A DNA stretch of 64,000 nucleotides from CAVYWD01 sp963772225 (GCA_963772225.1 CAVYWD010000011.1:682001-746000), one strand, 5' to 3'. Shown: positions 15,903 through 24,823, numbered from the stretch's first letter. The notes: generated by a model from the letters alone, not told the origin. A program made the numbers and translations.

Positions 15903-16673
15903 CTATGGTCCGTTCGAAACCTGAGCGGTCACCGTCGCACCGAGCTCGGCTCGGGGCCACGCGGCCACCCCGAGGCGCGCTCGCCGAGCGCCGCGGCGTC
16001 CCTCGACGGTCCATTCGGCGCGGCCGCCTGCCGGCGCTCGAAACTCGACGAGCTCGAATCCGCGGCGCCCCAGCTCGTCGCGAATGAATGCGGCGGTCGC
16101 GCCCGCGGGCCGATCGGGCTCCTGATACGTGACGACGGCCTCTCCCGGCTTGTCGTTGGACGTCACGGTCCAGGCAGCAGTGGCGGCGGGAGAGAGCGGG
16201 AGATCGTCCAGGACCCCCCGCCCGGCATCCGCCGAGGTGCCGAACGGGACCATCGCCGGAAACACGAGCGATTCTCTGGGCCCCTTGCCCAAAATCGCGA
16301 TGACGATCTCCGCGCGCCCGTCCTCCGTCATCGCCGTCACCGTCCATCCGCCGCCCATCCCGGGAGAAGCATGCGGCGCAAGCCCGCGTTGGATGAGCGC
16401 GCGCAGATAGTGCTCGCGCAGGGTTTCCGAGTCGACCTTCGCCTGGAGATACGACAGTCGGATGGGCACGCCGTTGACGGCCATGCCGTCCCCCAGCGGA
16501 TACTCCAGCGCCCCCGGGTATTCGGGCATCTCGCCCTCGGCCCAGAGCGGCGGCCGGCTCGCGGCGACCGCCTTCGGGACGTCGGGAGCCCCGGCCTGGA
16601 CGCCGAGGGCCACGAGCGCCAACCCCAGGGCGGAGGCCAACGAGCTGCGAAGAGCCATCATCCATTTCGCCAT
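15903..16673 (-). CDS. exported protein with YPGA motif, cassette 1
   Basis: 256 aa with an N-terminal signal (LASALGLALVALGVQAGA). The motif MPEYPGALEYPLGDGMAVNG is matched by FPDYPGALFTPMGRLEMNG in the 34102-34887 protein. Both then read as two alpha/beta halves (EHYLRALIQRGL; IRDELGRRGFELVEF) of a kind seen in small periplasmic lipoproteins that take 'energy of movement' variables. No enzyme motif. GGGGAAA site before ATG. Adjacent to the 65-aa peptide and the TadE-like gene in one operon. Confidence 0.72.
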   Translation of the reverse strand: MAKWMMALRSSLASALGLALVALGVQAGAPDVPKAVAASRPPLWAEGEMPEYPGALEYPLGDGMAVNGVPIRLSYLQAKVDSETLREHYLRALIQRGLAPHASPGMGGGWTVTAMTEDGRAEIVIAILGKGPRESLVFPAMVPFGTSADAGRGVLDDLPLSPAATAAWTVTSNDKPGEAVVTYQEPDRPAGATAAFIRDELGRRGFELVEFRAPAGGRAEWTVEGRRGARRARLGVAAWPRAELGATVTAQVSNGP

Positions 16674-16689
16674 TGAATTTCCCCGCCTT

Positions 16690-17754
16690 TCACGACCCTG
16701 GCTTGTACTTGCAGACGCCTTCTTGTTTCTGCGCCTCCCTGCACCCCAGGAAGTACCGCCCGCGTTTGCGATAGGCCTTTTCGTACGTGCTCTTCGAGCC
16801 GTTCTCGAAGGTGTCTTTGAAGACGTTGGTGTATTCGTGCTTCAGGAGAGTATGCCCTTCGAGCTCCGGCACCTCCAGCTCCAGCCGCGCGCGGTACTGA
16901 TTGGCGGGCTCGGCCTGCTCTCCCTCCCCGGTCATCCGCTTGGAGGCGACGACGGCGTTGAGCGGATCATGGAGGTTCAGGAGCTTGAGAATTCCGCCGA
17001 GGGCGCCGCTCTTCAGGAACCCAAGCTCTTGGGTCAGGCTGGCGAGGTACATTCGCTGCACCTGAAGGCAAAAGCCGCTGTCTCCCTTGCACCCGCCTTG
17101 CGACGTCGTGGTCGCGTCCGCGCCGTCCTTCAGGTCCCACGAGTCCGCGAGGAGCGACTCGGCGACCGACAGGTCGAGCTCGTCCGTGAGCAGCATCCTC
17201 TCCTGGTCATAGACCGGCAGAACGCGGCCCAGGAACCGGTTCTTGATGTGCACCTTGAGGGAGCCCTTCACCAGCCCCTTGGTATTGAACCCGAAACGCT
17301 GGAAGAGGAAGTCGGCGCCTCGCCCCACGGCCGCGGTGTTGGCCCCGGCGATCTCCACGTTCCAGGTTCCGGCGTCCTCGTTTTGCAGCTCGGTCTGCGC
17401 CTCTGAAAAGGACAGGGTCAGCGTCACGGGCTTCGGCGCGGCACCCCGCAAGACCAGCGGCGTCGCGCTCTGGAGGTCGTCGGCGTATCGAGCCTGCATC
17501 TCTTTGACGAGAATCTGCTTGGCGCTCGCGAATCGGGCGTCGTGGTCTCCCTCCTTCCAATCGGAGAGGCCGAAGGCCGTCATCTCCCAGACCATGTAGC
17601 GCGCGGCCTCCTGGCCCTTGAGCTTCGCCAGCGAAAGCTCGGCCAGGAAGATCGCGTAGAGGAGAATGGGCACGAGGAGCAGGGTCAAGAGGGCGAGCTC
17701 CACCACCGCCTGTCCCCGCTCGCCTTCTCCCTGCAACGCTTTCGCGAAGCCCAT
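16690..17754 (-). CDS. TadE-like pseudopilin, cassette 1 (second TadE)
   Basis: About 354 aa. The N-terminus GERGQAVVELALLTLLLVPILLYAIFLAEL is the classical TadE/TadF segment (shown in part: GQAVVELALLTLLLVPI), with the conserved Glu at +5 of the predicted prepilin cleavage. A long periplasmic domain follows. It matches the 34908-36032 protein in place and start (KGQEAARYMVWEMT versus AAEAARYLAFNQT). The open frame begins at a TTG (17766); I use the ATG at 17754. Role: envelope-anchored minor pseudopilin of a Tad-like system. Confidence 0.8.
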   Translation of the reverse strand: MGFAKALQGEGERGQAVVELALLTLLLVPILLYAIFLAELSLAKLKGQEAARYMVWEMTAFGLSDWKEGDHDARFASAKQILVKEMQARYADDLQSATPLVLRGAAPKPVTLTLSFSEAQTELQNEDAGTWNVEIAGANTAAVGRGADFLFQRFGFNTKGLVKGSLKVHIKNRFLGRVLPVYDQERMLLTDELDLSVAESLLADSWDLKDGADATTTSQGGCKGDSGFCLQVQRMYLASLTQELGFLKSGALGGILKLLNLHDPLNAVVASKRMTGEGEQAEPANQYRARLELEVPELEGHTLLKHEYTNVFKDTFENGSKSTYEKAYRKRGRYFLGCREAQKQEGVCKYKPGS

Positions 17755-17788
17755 TCTCGCCCCCAAGACCCTGCTCCCCCAAAGCTCA

Positions 17789-19567
17789 TCAATGAACGAT
17801 GGCCTTGCCCACGACGTCCTTGACCTCGCCGTCCGGAAGGCCCGGAAGGATGTCTTTGAGCATGAAGCTGACCGGGGCCAATCGCGCTCGCCAGAACGGG
17901 TTGAAAAGATTGGGCGGCTCCGCCCAGGCCCCCGGGCGGTGGTAGTAGGCCTGCGCCCGAGCCCAGCCGTTGAGGCCCGCGAAGAGCGGCGTATTGGCGC
18001 CGGGCGAAAGGCCTCGGAACGTCGCTTTCGTTCCGCCGAGCTTCGCCCACCCTCCGATGCTCATTGGCTGCGCGCCGAACCCCAGGAACGTCACAGGGAA
18101 GCCCGCGTCTTGGGGCGCCTTGTGGGCCAGCCCGACGTAGTCGGTGGCGCCGAATGGATAATTCTCGGAAATCTTGAAGTTGATATATCGGGTCATCCCT
18201 CGGAACTCATGCCGGTCCTCCTGCTCGCAGCGGATGGGCTTGGTCCAGGCGTAGGCAGGGCAGATCCCGGTGTCGATTTCATATCGCCCATCGTAGCGGC
18301 AATGCTTTCGGTCGCTCTTCTCGTAGGCCGCTTGGATTCCCACGATCTTCTTCGACCCGCCTCCGGAGATGAGGTTCACGAAGGCGATGGGCGCCTCGAC
18401 CCATTCCGCCGAGACCAGGGCCGAGCCCCGGGTCATCGAGGCGACGTCCTGGCCGGGAGTCCACAGGTAATTCTGCTTGTCCGAAGGAATCGGCAGCGAC
18501 ATGCCACCGCCGTTCGCCGAGCCCCACTCCTCGGTGAAGGCCTCGTCGGACATCGGGCGGAGGAGGCGCGAGCCCCCGACGACCCGCCCGGCGATCTTCC
18601 CTGCCACGACTCCGAGCCCGCCGGGGAGCGCCTTTTTCACGTCGACGCCGTTGTTCGTCTCCCACTGGATCGGGTAATCCTTGGCGCCGGTCCGAGTGGC
18701 GTTGGCGATGGCCGCCATCAGCCGCTCCGAGCGCTGCTGCGCGTTCATGGCGTCGTAGTCGCCCGCGGTGCCCCCGTCGGGGATCTGCTCGGATTCCTCG
18801 TCGAACAAGCCTCGGTAGCTCCCCGGGCCATTGAGAAGCCCCATGACGCTACGGTAGGTGGTCCCCACGCCGCTCGCGTTGAGGTTTGGTCCCCCCGTGG
18901 ATTCCAGGATGGCCGTTTGGAAGTTCTTCGCGGCGGCGGTCGAAAGGAGCAGCGCGTACGTGCTCTCCTTCATCCCGAGCTGCGCGAGGTACATGCCGTA
19001 ACGATTCAGGTACACGATGGCCAAGACGACCGCGGCAGCGATGGGGTCCAGCCAATCCGAGAGCTGGCGCAGGCCCTCTTCCGCCTTTCGAAGCACCTTC
19101 ACGGCGGCCTGCAAGCCCTCTTGGACTCCGTCCAGCGCCGAGCTCAAGGTGCACGCCGCAGCGGAGGCCACCGGGATCAGGCAGACCGCGCAGCAGGCCT
19201 GGGCGATGCGTTTCAAGCCGCACACCAGGGACGCGAGCGTCTGCGCCGTGTCGGAGAGCATGCCCATCCACGCGTCCATTCCGTCCACGACGGCGACCAG
19301 GCCCTGCACCGCCATGGCGGCGACGTACTGCGCGGCGATGGTGCGATTGACCCAGGAAATGAAATTCAACGAGCGCGCCACGACGACCGCCGCGGAGTAG
19401 GCGGCATTGTCGGCCGCGTCCTGCACGCGAATGCGCTCGCTGATGCCATGGCCGAGCTGCGCCGTCACCATGACGCTGAGCGCGAGCACCAGCAGCACGA
19501 GCGCGCCCAGGACGAGCGCCTGGCCCGCCTCGTCGCGGCACAGCGACCTGTTCATTCGACCGATCAT
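17789..19567 (-). CDS. TadG-like protein, cassette 1
   Basis: About 592 aa. It starts with DEAGQALVLGALVLLVLALS, the Tad N-terminal helix (PF13400 type), followed by RIRVQDAADNAAYSAAVVVARSLNFISWVNRT, a signature region of TadG-like proteins (quoted from 19.4-19.5 kb). The rest is a large extracytoplasmic domain with further hydrophobic helices around residues 150-200. The ATG at 19567 has GAGGTAG, which includes the stop region of the upstream gene. Counterpart: 36044-37615 (VKLQDATDAQAYSMAAKTAR). Confidence 0.82.
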   Translation of the reverse strand: MIGRMNRSLCRDEAGQALVLGALVLLVLALSVMVTAQLGHGISERIRVQDAADNAAYSAAVVVARSLNFISWVNRTIAAQYVAAMAVQGLVAVVDGMDAWMGMLSDTAQTLASLVCGLKRIAQACCAVCLIPVASAAACTLSSALDGVQEGLQAAVKVLRKAEEGLRQLSDWLDPIAAAVVLAIVYLNRYGMYLAQLGMKESTYALLLSTAAAKNFQTAILESTGGPNLNASGVGTTYRSVMGLLNGPGSYRGLFDEESEQIPDGGTAGDYDAMNAQQRSERLMAAIANATRTGAKDYPIQWETNNGVDVKKALPGGLGVVAGKIAGRVVGGSRLLRPMSDEAFTEEWGSANGGGMSLPIPSDKQNYLWTPGQDVASMTRGSALVSAEWVEAPIAFVNLISGGGSKKIVGIQAAYEKSDRKHCRYDGRYEIDTGICPAYAWTKPIRCEQEDRHEFRGMTRYINFKISENYPFGATDYVGLAHKAPQDAGFPVTFLGFGAQPMSIGGWAKLGGTKATFRGLSPGANTPLFAGLNGWARAQAYYHRPGAWAEPPNLFNPFWRARLAPVSFMLKDILPGLPDGEVKDVVGKAIVH

Positions 19568-19572
19568 GGCGT

Positions 19573-20466
19573 CTACCTCGAAGTCGAATCGCACCGCGCC
19601 GGCGGCTCTCCGGCGAATTGAAGGAAGGGGTTCGATTGCATTCGAATCGTGTAGGTGGTGACGAGCGGGATGTACCACTTCGCGGAGCCCAAAAGCCTCG
19701 AGGAGCCCGTGCCCAGCGCGAGGAGCCGCGTCACATGGGCCCTGGTGAGCCCGCTGAAGGCGCAGTTGGAATCCACTTGGCTCGCCTCAATTCCCATCCG
19801 GATCGAGGCGTCGCTCACGGAGGCGTTGCCACCGCCCAGCCGCATTCTCGGCTCTGCGACTTCGAGGCCCGACAAGCCGATTCCGCCCGCCCCGGCGAGC
19901 CAGGTCTCGAAGAACATCCAATTGACGATGGGAATTCGCAGCTCGTAGAAATAGGTGAGGCGAAGGGTGAGCTGGCTTTTTTGCCTTTCCGCGAGGGAGT
20001 CGCCGCCCTGGTCGAAGTCGAGCTCCTTCTCGTCGCCGAAGTCCTGCTTGGTGGGGCTGAGGGTTTCGACGGTGACCAGCCGCTTGCCGGGGCCGAACGG
20101 GGCCAGGGCGCCGGTCACCGGCAGCCGGCGGTTCGCCTCGTCGAGCAGCGTCCACCGGCAGAAGAGCTGCCCCACCTTGTCGACTCGCATTCCCTCCGGG
20201 CACGGGGTGACCGCGGAATCCAGAGGCAGGCTCGGCATGGTGGGCATGAGCGCGAGCATCGCGGCGCTCTGCATCTTCGCCGGGTCGCCGTTCCATACGG
20301 CTCCGGCCCTGGCTGCGCTGAAGGCGGCGTATTCCAACATCATTCGGGCTTGGTGGACGAGGGTGAGCTGGAGGATGCCGAGGACGGTGAAGATGACCGT
20401 GGGCAAAGTGATGGCCGATTCGACCGCTGCTTGGCCGCGCTCCCTTGGTGGCATGCCGGCCGTCAT
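19573..20466 (-). CDS. TadE-like pseudopilin, cassette 1 (first TadE)
   Basis: 297 aa. GQAAVESAITLPTVIFTVLG is a TadE prepilin-like helix with Glu at +5. MLEYAAFSAARAGAVWNGDP is the usual 'AA..AAR' segment after it. The cassette 2 partner at 37649-38452 shares GQVAVETAITVPMMIFFVLG and MTEYAAYRAARSAIVNNGD, and both end near YTIRMQSN / YTMRMQSN. The ATG at 20466 overlaps the previous gene's stop by 4 bp. Likely an envelope pseudopilin. Confidence 0.84.
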   Translation of the reverse strand: MTAGMPPRERGQAAVESAITLPTVIFTVLGILQLTLVHQARMMLEYAAFSAARAGAVWNGDPAKMQSAAMLALMPTMPSLPLDSAVTPCPEGMRVDKVGQLFCRWTLLDEANRRLPVTGALAPFGPGKRLVTVETLSPTKQDFGDEKELDFDQGGDSLAERQKSQLTLRLTYFYELRIPIVNWMFFETWLAGAGGIGLSGLEVAEPRMRLGGGNASVSDASIRMGIEASQVDSNCAFSGLTRAHVTRLLALGTGSSRLLGSAKWYIPLVTTYTIRMQSNPFLQFAGEPPARCDSTSR

Positions 20467-20807
20467 GGATTTGGATTCCTCACTGTCACGATGAGCTTGC
20501 TCGGCCCAGTCGCGCCGATGAGCAGGACCTCGCCGGTCCCTTCGGCGATGGCCCGGACGGTCAGGATGCCTCCGGTGGCCTGCACATCGAGGAGGTGGCG
20601 AGCCGCGGTCCCGGCGGCCACGGCTCCTCGGAAGCTGCGCCGCTCGCCGATGCGCAGGTCGACTCGCTGGGGGATGCGGGGCGCGATGGGATGCGCGGCG
20701 GGGAGATCGACCAGCGGGCGCAGCTCCGCCGGCCTCCGCCTGTCCGCAGCGGCGGTGCTGGCGATGGATATCGCGGCCAAGGCGCTTGCTGCCATTCGTG
20801 CCTTCAC
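20463..20807 (-). CDS. stand-alone CpaC/RcpA N-terminal-like domain
   Basis: 114 aa with signal peptide (MKARMAASALAAISIASTAAA). The body VDLRIGERRSFRG...VLLIGATGPSKLIVTV resembles the pilus-formation N-terminal domain found at the start of CpaC/RcpA secretins, where it precedes the secretin ring domain; the ring is absent here. First gene of cassette 1. GTG start 4 bp after GAGGAGG. It may mark where these pseudopilins meet a secretin encoded elsewhere (inference). Confidence 0.62.
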   Translation of the reverse strand: MKARMAASALAAISIASTAAADRRRPAELRPLVDLPAAHPIAPRIPQRVDLRIGERRSFRGAVAAGTAARHLLDVQATGGILTVRAIAEGTGEVLLIGATGPSKLIVTVRNPNP

Positions 20808-21178
20808 GCGACCTCCTCAATGAATTCCCATTGTCATATTTTGCGCATTCCGGAGACAACCCGCGCCCGGCGAGATGGCGCTGGTCAGCAGCAAGCCGTA
20901 TGCCGATCGCAACGCGCTCGGGCCAGTGACTCGAGGGCGGTGCGAGGCTGTTTCACCGCGGGGCAATCGCGTTCTACGGCGGCACATCTGCCGCAGAGTG
21001 CCCGCTCCCCTAGCATCTCGCCGACCCCCGCGATAGGAGGCTTCCGCGAAGCCCCGCGCCCAGTTGCGCGGGGCTACGCGACGTAGTATCCCCTGGGACC
21101 ATCACGATGGGACTCACTGAGGCCTCGCGCTCCTGCGCGGGCTTTCGATGGCGTGGAACCCAAGACCCGAGGTGAACG
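20808..21178. other. divergent promoter region of cassette 1 and the small lipoprotein gene
   Basis: The 371 bp hold no gene I can support. The end next to cassette 1 is AT-rich (20820-20850, including CATATTTTGCGC) and is the best place for its promoter. Confidence 0.45.
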
Positions 21179-21577
21179 ATGCGATTGATGACTTTGGCGA
21201 CAATTCTGATGTTCGTCGGTGCGTGCGGCGGCTCCAGCAGCAACAACTCCAGCGACGGGGGCGCCGCTCAGGACGCGAACAGCAGCACTGGGGGCAGCTC
21301 TGCCTCCTGCGACCTCACTTCCACGAGCACTGGGGCCTGCGTCGAGTATTCCTGGACTGGCAGCGCCTATTCGACGGCGAGTTTTGCGCAGGCGTGCACC
21401 ACTCAGGGCGGCACGCCCGGCTCTTCCTGCAGCCACAGCGGCGCGGTCGGCGGCTGCAAGATCAGCCTGACCTCGGGCGGGTTCACCTTGGCGACCACAA
21501 CTTGGTTCCACCAGGGCACCGTTGCGGATCTCACCGCCGCCTGCACCGCTCAGGGCGGCACCTTCCTCTCGCCCTGA
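21179..21577 (+). CDS. small Cys-rich lipoprotein
   Basis: 132 aa. Signal peptide with lipobox (LMFVGACGGSS), an Asn/Ser/Gly linker with DGGAAQDAN, and a domain with six further Cys (SASCDL, TGACVEY, QACTTQGG, SSCSHSG, GGCKISL, AACTAQGG), which should form disulphides outside the cell. CTTQGGTPGS and CTAQGGTFLS are an internal near-repeat. GAGGTGA sits 4 bp before the ATG. Function unknown. Confidence 0.78.
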   Translation: MRLMTLATILMFVGACGGSSSNNSSDGGAAQDANSSTGGSSASCDLTSTSTGACVEYSWTGSAYSTASFAQACTTQGGTPGSSCSHSGAVGGCKISLTSGGFTLATTTWFHQGTVADLTAACTAQGGTFLSP

Positions 21578-21600
21578 TTTCGCTGCCCTTCCTCGATACA

Positions 21601-21659
21601 CAACCGCGTCACGATCACGAGCGGTTGCAGGTGTGCTCGCATCCCTCGCGGGCACACCT
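21601..21659 (+). terminator. two consecutive hairpins after the lipoprotein gene
   Basis: CAACCGC (21601-21607) pairs with GCGGTTG (21621-21627), and AGGTGTGC (21629-21636) with GCACACCT (21652-21659). Both are perfect. There is no U-tract, so if this terminates it is not a standard intrinsic terminator. Confidence 0.5.
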
Positions 21660-21807
21660 CATTGCGTAGGCGAATCCCTCATCAGCATTGGCGCGAATAT
21701 TTGTGAGGCGCCGAGCGCCCATGGAGTGGAAGTCAATCGAGTCACACGTCGGCCCGCGACTGCGGTCCCCGGCAGGTTTCTTTTAAATCAGCCTCGCTGC
21801 TTGGCGA

Positions 21808-21990
21808 ATGGCGAATTGCACCCATGCCGACAAGAGAACGATGCGCCTCCCGTCGGCCACCCCTTTGGAGTCTCGGAGCCAAAGGGTCTTGGAATACCGA
21901 TCGTTCCGATGGACGAGTCTGCCGCCGCGCGAATGCAAAGTGGCGACCCGTCCATTTTTTTCCGTCGAACTCGACCTTACCCCTGAGGCC
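21808..21990 (+). pseudogene. unrecognised host gene, 5' part (cut by IS4 copy 2)
   Basis: The frame starting ATG at 21808 ends ...FFSVELDLTPEA at the IS boundary. With the IS and all but one 11-bp target copy removed, it continues without a stop into FAHGWLLTVDSVVSTLADLG at 23541. No family recognised. The start lacks a good ribosome site, so it could lie further upstream. Confidence 0.5.
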
Positions 21991-23518
21991 CAGCCCTTTA
22001 AAGGTCGTAAGTAGTTGGTGTTGCTGCGGGATTTCGACTCTATTGTGCGGGTCCTGAGAATCTGCCATGGATCTGGCCTCTCCTGGGCGCGTCCAAACCG
22101 GGGCGCCCGTCGAAAGGCCAACGCATGATTCTTGGCAAGGTGTTCGCTCCGTTCATTGAACAGAGCCCGATTAGCGTGATGGCGCGTGGGACACTCGAGC
22201 ATGCGCTGCGCTCCGAAGATGTTGATGCCGTGTTTGGCGCGAGCGCTGAAACGCAATACACGCGGACGCTGCTGTTCTCCACAGTCGTCGACTTGATGAG
22301 CCTCGTGGTTCACCGCATCCGGCCGTCGCTTCACGCCGCCTATCAAGCCAATCGGCGCCGAATTGAGGTCTCGGTACAGTCGCTGTACAACAAGGTCGAC
22401 GGAATCGAGCCGGGGGTCGGTGCGGCATTGGTCAAGCACGTCGCCGGTCGCACTGTTCCGTTGATCGAAAGCATGAAGGCATCGCTTCCGGAACTCCTTC
22501 CAGGGTATCGAGCTCGGATCCTCGACGGGAATCACCTGGCGGCCACGGAGCATCGGATTTCCGAGCTGCGCAAGACCGCAGCGGGCCCGCTGCCAGGGTT
22601 TGCATTGGTCGTGCTGGATCCGCGCCTCCTGCAAGTAACCGATGTGATCCCTTGCGAGGATGGCCACGCCCAGGAGCGCTCGCTCACTGAAGCGGTGTTG
22701 GCGAAGGTCGCGCCGAGGGACGTGTGGATCGCTGACCGCAACTTCTGCACCTGCGCCCTGCTCTTCGGCATCGCCCGTCGAGAGGGGCTCTTCATCGTCA
22801 GGCACCACCGCATCAATGTGCCGTGGAAACCGATCGGCCGTCTTCGTCGCTGCGGCACCATCGACGGCGCCGAGGTTTGGGAACAGGAGGTGAAGCTGAG
22901 GGATGACACCGGGAACTCGCTCCTCGCCCGCCGTATTACCCTGAAGCTTCAGAAGGCGACGCGTGATGGCGACCGGGAACTTCACATCCTGACGAATCTC
23001 CCACCAGATACTCTCGGCACAACCGTCGGCGCTGTCTACCGAAAGCGGTGGGGCATCGAGTTGGCATTTCAGGAGCTGGAGGCAACCCTGGAAGGCGAGC
23101 TCAATACGTTGGGCTATCCGAAGGCAGCGCTCTTCGCGTTCTGTGTGGCCTTGGTCGCCTACAACGTTCTCTCGGTCATCAAGGCCGCCTTGCGCGCCGA
23201 GCACGGAGCCGAAAAGATCCAAGAAGAGGTATCGGCCTATTACCTGGCCGACGAAATCGCCGGCACCCGGCGAGGCATGGAGATCGCGATCCCGCCCAAA
23301 GCGTGGCGAGTATTCCAGGCAGCCCCAACCAGCGAGGTCGCCAAGGTGCTTGTCGACCTCGCTGGAGAAGTTGACTTGCTGAAGTTCCGTCGACATCCAC
23401 GTGGTCCAAAGAAGCCGCGGCAACCGAGAACCTTCAACCGAAGACACCCTCATGTTTCCACTGCTCGCTTGCTAGCATTGCGGAAAACAAAGAGAAAGAA
23501 CGCACCTTGAAAGGGCTG
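21991..23518 (+). mobile_element. IS4-family insertion sequence, copy 2 (1528 bp)
   Basis: Same ends and length as copy 1. The target duplicate CCCCTGAGGCC occurs at 21980-21990 and 23519-23529; a third tandem copy follows at 23530-23540. A silent C-to-T difference from copies 1 and 3 lies near 23478. Same orientation as copy 1. Confidence 0.96.
22125..23510 (+). CDS. IS4-family DDE transposase (copy 2)
   Basis: 461 aa, same protein as copy 1 by translation, with D134, D204 and E312 intact. Being full length and unmutated, it should be active. Placed 134 bp from the left end and 8 bp from the right end of the element. Confidence 0.96.
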   Translation: MILGKVFAPFIEQSPISVMARGTLEHALRSEDVDAVFGASAETQYTRTLLFSTVVDLMSLVVHRIRPSLHAAYQANRRRIEVSVQSLYNKVDGIEPGVGAALVKHVAGRTVPLIESMKASLPELLPGYRARILDGNHLAATEHRISELRKTAAGPLPGFALVVLDPRLLQVTDVIPCEDGHAQERSLTEAVLAKVAPRDVWIADRNFCTCALLFGIARREGLFIVRHHRINVPWKPIGRLRRCGTIDGAEVWEQEVKLRDDTGNSLLARRITLKLQKATRDGDRELHILTNLPPDTLGTTVGAVYRKRWGIELAFQELEATLEGELNTLGYPKAALFAFCVALVAYNVLSVIKAALRAEHGAEKIQEEVSAYYLADEIAGTRRGMEIAIPPKAWRVFQAAPTSEVAKVLVDLAGEVDLLKFRRHPRGPKKPRQPRTFNRRHPHVSTARLLALRKTKRKNAP

Positions 23519-23540
23519 CCCCTGAGGCCCCCCTGAGGCC
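23519..23540. repeat. two tandem copies of the 11-bp IS4 target
   Basis: CCCCTGAGGCC occurs twice in tandem here, plus once on the left of IS4 copy 2. The host reading frame is open only if a single copy is kept, so both extra copies were added by insertion events. Confidence 0.85.
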
Positions 23541-24107
23541 TTTGCCCACGGCTGGCTTCTGACAGTGGATTCCGTAGTAAGCACGCTTGCCGATCTGGGC
23601 GTTGAATGGGGCTCCGACTCTTCGCCGCTGACCATGGACTCCCTCACTTTAGCAATGGCCGGCTTGGCTGCAGCGGACAATCCGCAGCCCAGTCAAAGGT
23701 TTGCAGCCCTCGTCATTGCCCTTGGACGCGAGCGAGCCACCAGGTCAAATACCGTCGTCACCGATGACGTCTGGAGCGATGGCCTTCTATATCGACTGCA
23801 GCTAAGTCTCTTGCTGCACGGTTTTCTCGAGTATTCTAGCGCTGTTGTCTCGGGGAGTGCAGGCGCCGGCTGGCGGAGGTCCTCATTCGATGCGGTCCCA
23901 AATCCCTGGTGGACCTACATCGCCAACATACTCAAGTTCGATGCCTGCGCGCGACTTCTCCTCGCCACTGCAAGAGCCGATGGAACTCTCGACCCCTCTG
24001 ACGGCAGGCTTTCATATCAACAGGCGAATCTCGGCCTTCCCACAACGGCAACACTCGGAATAAGGCTCTCCAAAGGACGATCTTTAACGGCTGAGGAGTC
24101 CCGTTGA
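23541..24107 (+). pseudogene. unrecognised host gene, 3' part
   Basis: The frame continues the 5' part at 21808 and ends with TGA at 24105-24107. Readable stretches are LADLGVEWGSDSSPL, RFAALVIALGRERATRS, LLYRLQLSLLLHGFLEYSS and NPWWTYIANILKFDACARLL. It looks like real protein (balanced composition, lower GC than neighbours) but is not a family I know. A GTG at 23565 could permit residual translation. The frame is open again directly after the stop, so this gene and the next fragment may once have been one. Confidence 0.5.
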
Positions 24108-24285
24108 TCGCGCTTCGGCGACTGTCAAGAAGGCACAAATCAAGGCGATCCGCTGCCAGGAAGAGAGATATTCTGGAATCCAGATGATGCCGCCAAACGG
24201 CTCGGAGCACTCGCGAACGAAAAGTCGACGACAGACGCTTCGGGAAACGCCAGCATGCCGTACACAGTGAGCGCTGTGGAACAAG
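24108..24285 (+). pseudogene. host gene hit twice: 5' part
   Basis: The frame is open from the preceding stop: NQGDPLPGREIFWNPDDAAK, then MPYTVSAVEQ. The first usual start is ATG at 24255. At 24285 the IS21-type transposon begins. Removing it restores VEQ-VSSNRLIHVSGAPLL. No family recognised. Confidence 0.5.
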
Positions 24286-24345
24286 TCTTCAGCGGCGGCG
24301 TGATCGAGATCCACCTGTCGGCGGCCTCGAGATCCACCCGGTCGT
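24286..24345. repeat. left terminal repeats of the IS21-type transposon
   Basis: TCGAGATCCACC is present twice, separated by TGTCGGCGGCC. The right end carries the matching pair of GAGACTGGATCACC-type units. Multiple transposase sites at each end are usual for IS21-family elements. Confidence 0.75.
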
Positions 24346-24418
24346 TGAGGCGAGGGAGTCGGAGTAGCTCTCAGGGCGAGAAGTATCCGGAGGACCCCTT
24401 CGGCGTGACGGTCGAGGG

Positions 24419-24811
24419 ATGCGACCCCGGAAGAAGGTCCGCAGTCGGCGGTGTAGCGAGTGCAGGAGTTGGTACTCCCCCGATCCTCGCGCGGCGGAGA
24501 CGCAGCATGCATGCAGCGAAGCCTGTCGCCAGGCGAGACGCAAGCGACAGGCGCGCGAACGTCGAGCGAAGGCGCCTGAGGAGTTCCGGAAGGCGGAGCA
24601 GGCGCGACAAGCCCGATGCCGGGCCCAGAAGAGAGCCCTGCGATCGGGCGCGGGGCCGCCGGAGGCGGGCGACCAGGGGGGCTCGTTCGGCGCGCGACTC
24701 GAGGACGTGCTCGAGCTGGCGCTGGCGACTCCGCGGCCTTCTCGCGCTGCCCTGACCGAGGCGCTGCGTGAGCTGTGCTCGTGCGCACCAGGCGCGGGAG
24801 CAGGCCCGTGA
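24419..24811 (+). CDS. small zinc-finger protein of the IS21-type transposon
   Basis: 130 aa. Cys12, Cys15, Cys32 and Cys36 (CSECRSWYSPDPR, then HACSEACRQARRK) form a CxxC...CxxxC zinc-ribbon-like site with the 'P.pR....C....C' spacing of accessory proteins near delta-proteobacterial transposases. A highly basic Arg/Gln/Ala helix follows, fit for DNA binding. The C-terminal half (LEDVLELALATPRPSR) is helical. It is the first gene in the element and is probably a regulator or transposition accessory (inference). Confidence 0.65.
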   Translation: MRPRKKVRSRRCSECRSWYSPDPRAAETQHACSEACRQARRKRQARERRAKAPEEFRKAEQARQARCRAQKRALRSGAGPPEAGDQGGSFGARLEDVLELALATPRPSRAALTEALRELCSCAPGAGAGP

Positions 24812-24823
24812 CCTGTGGAGCGA

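Noticed and set aside
170..23518. Composite transposon formed by IS4 copies 1 and 2
   Set aside because: Each copy has its own distinct 11-bp duplicate, so they inserted independently; 20 kb of ordinary genes lie between.
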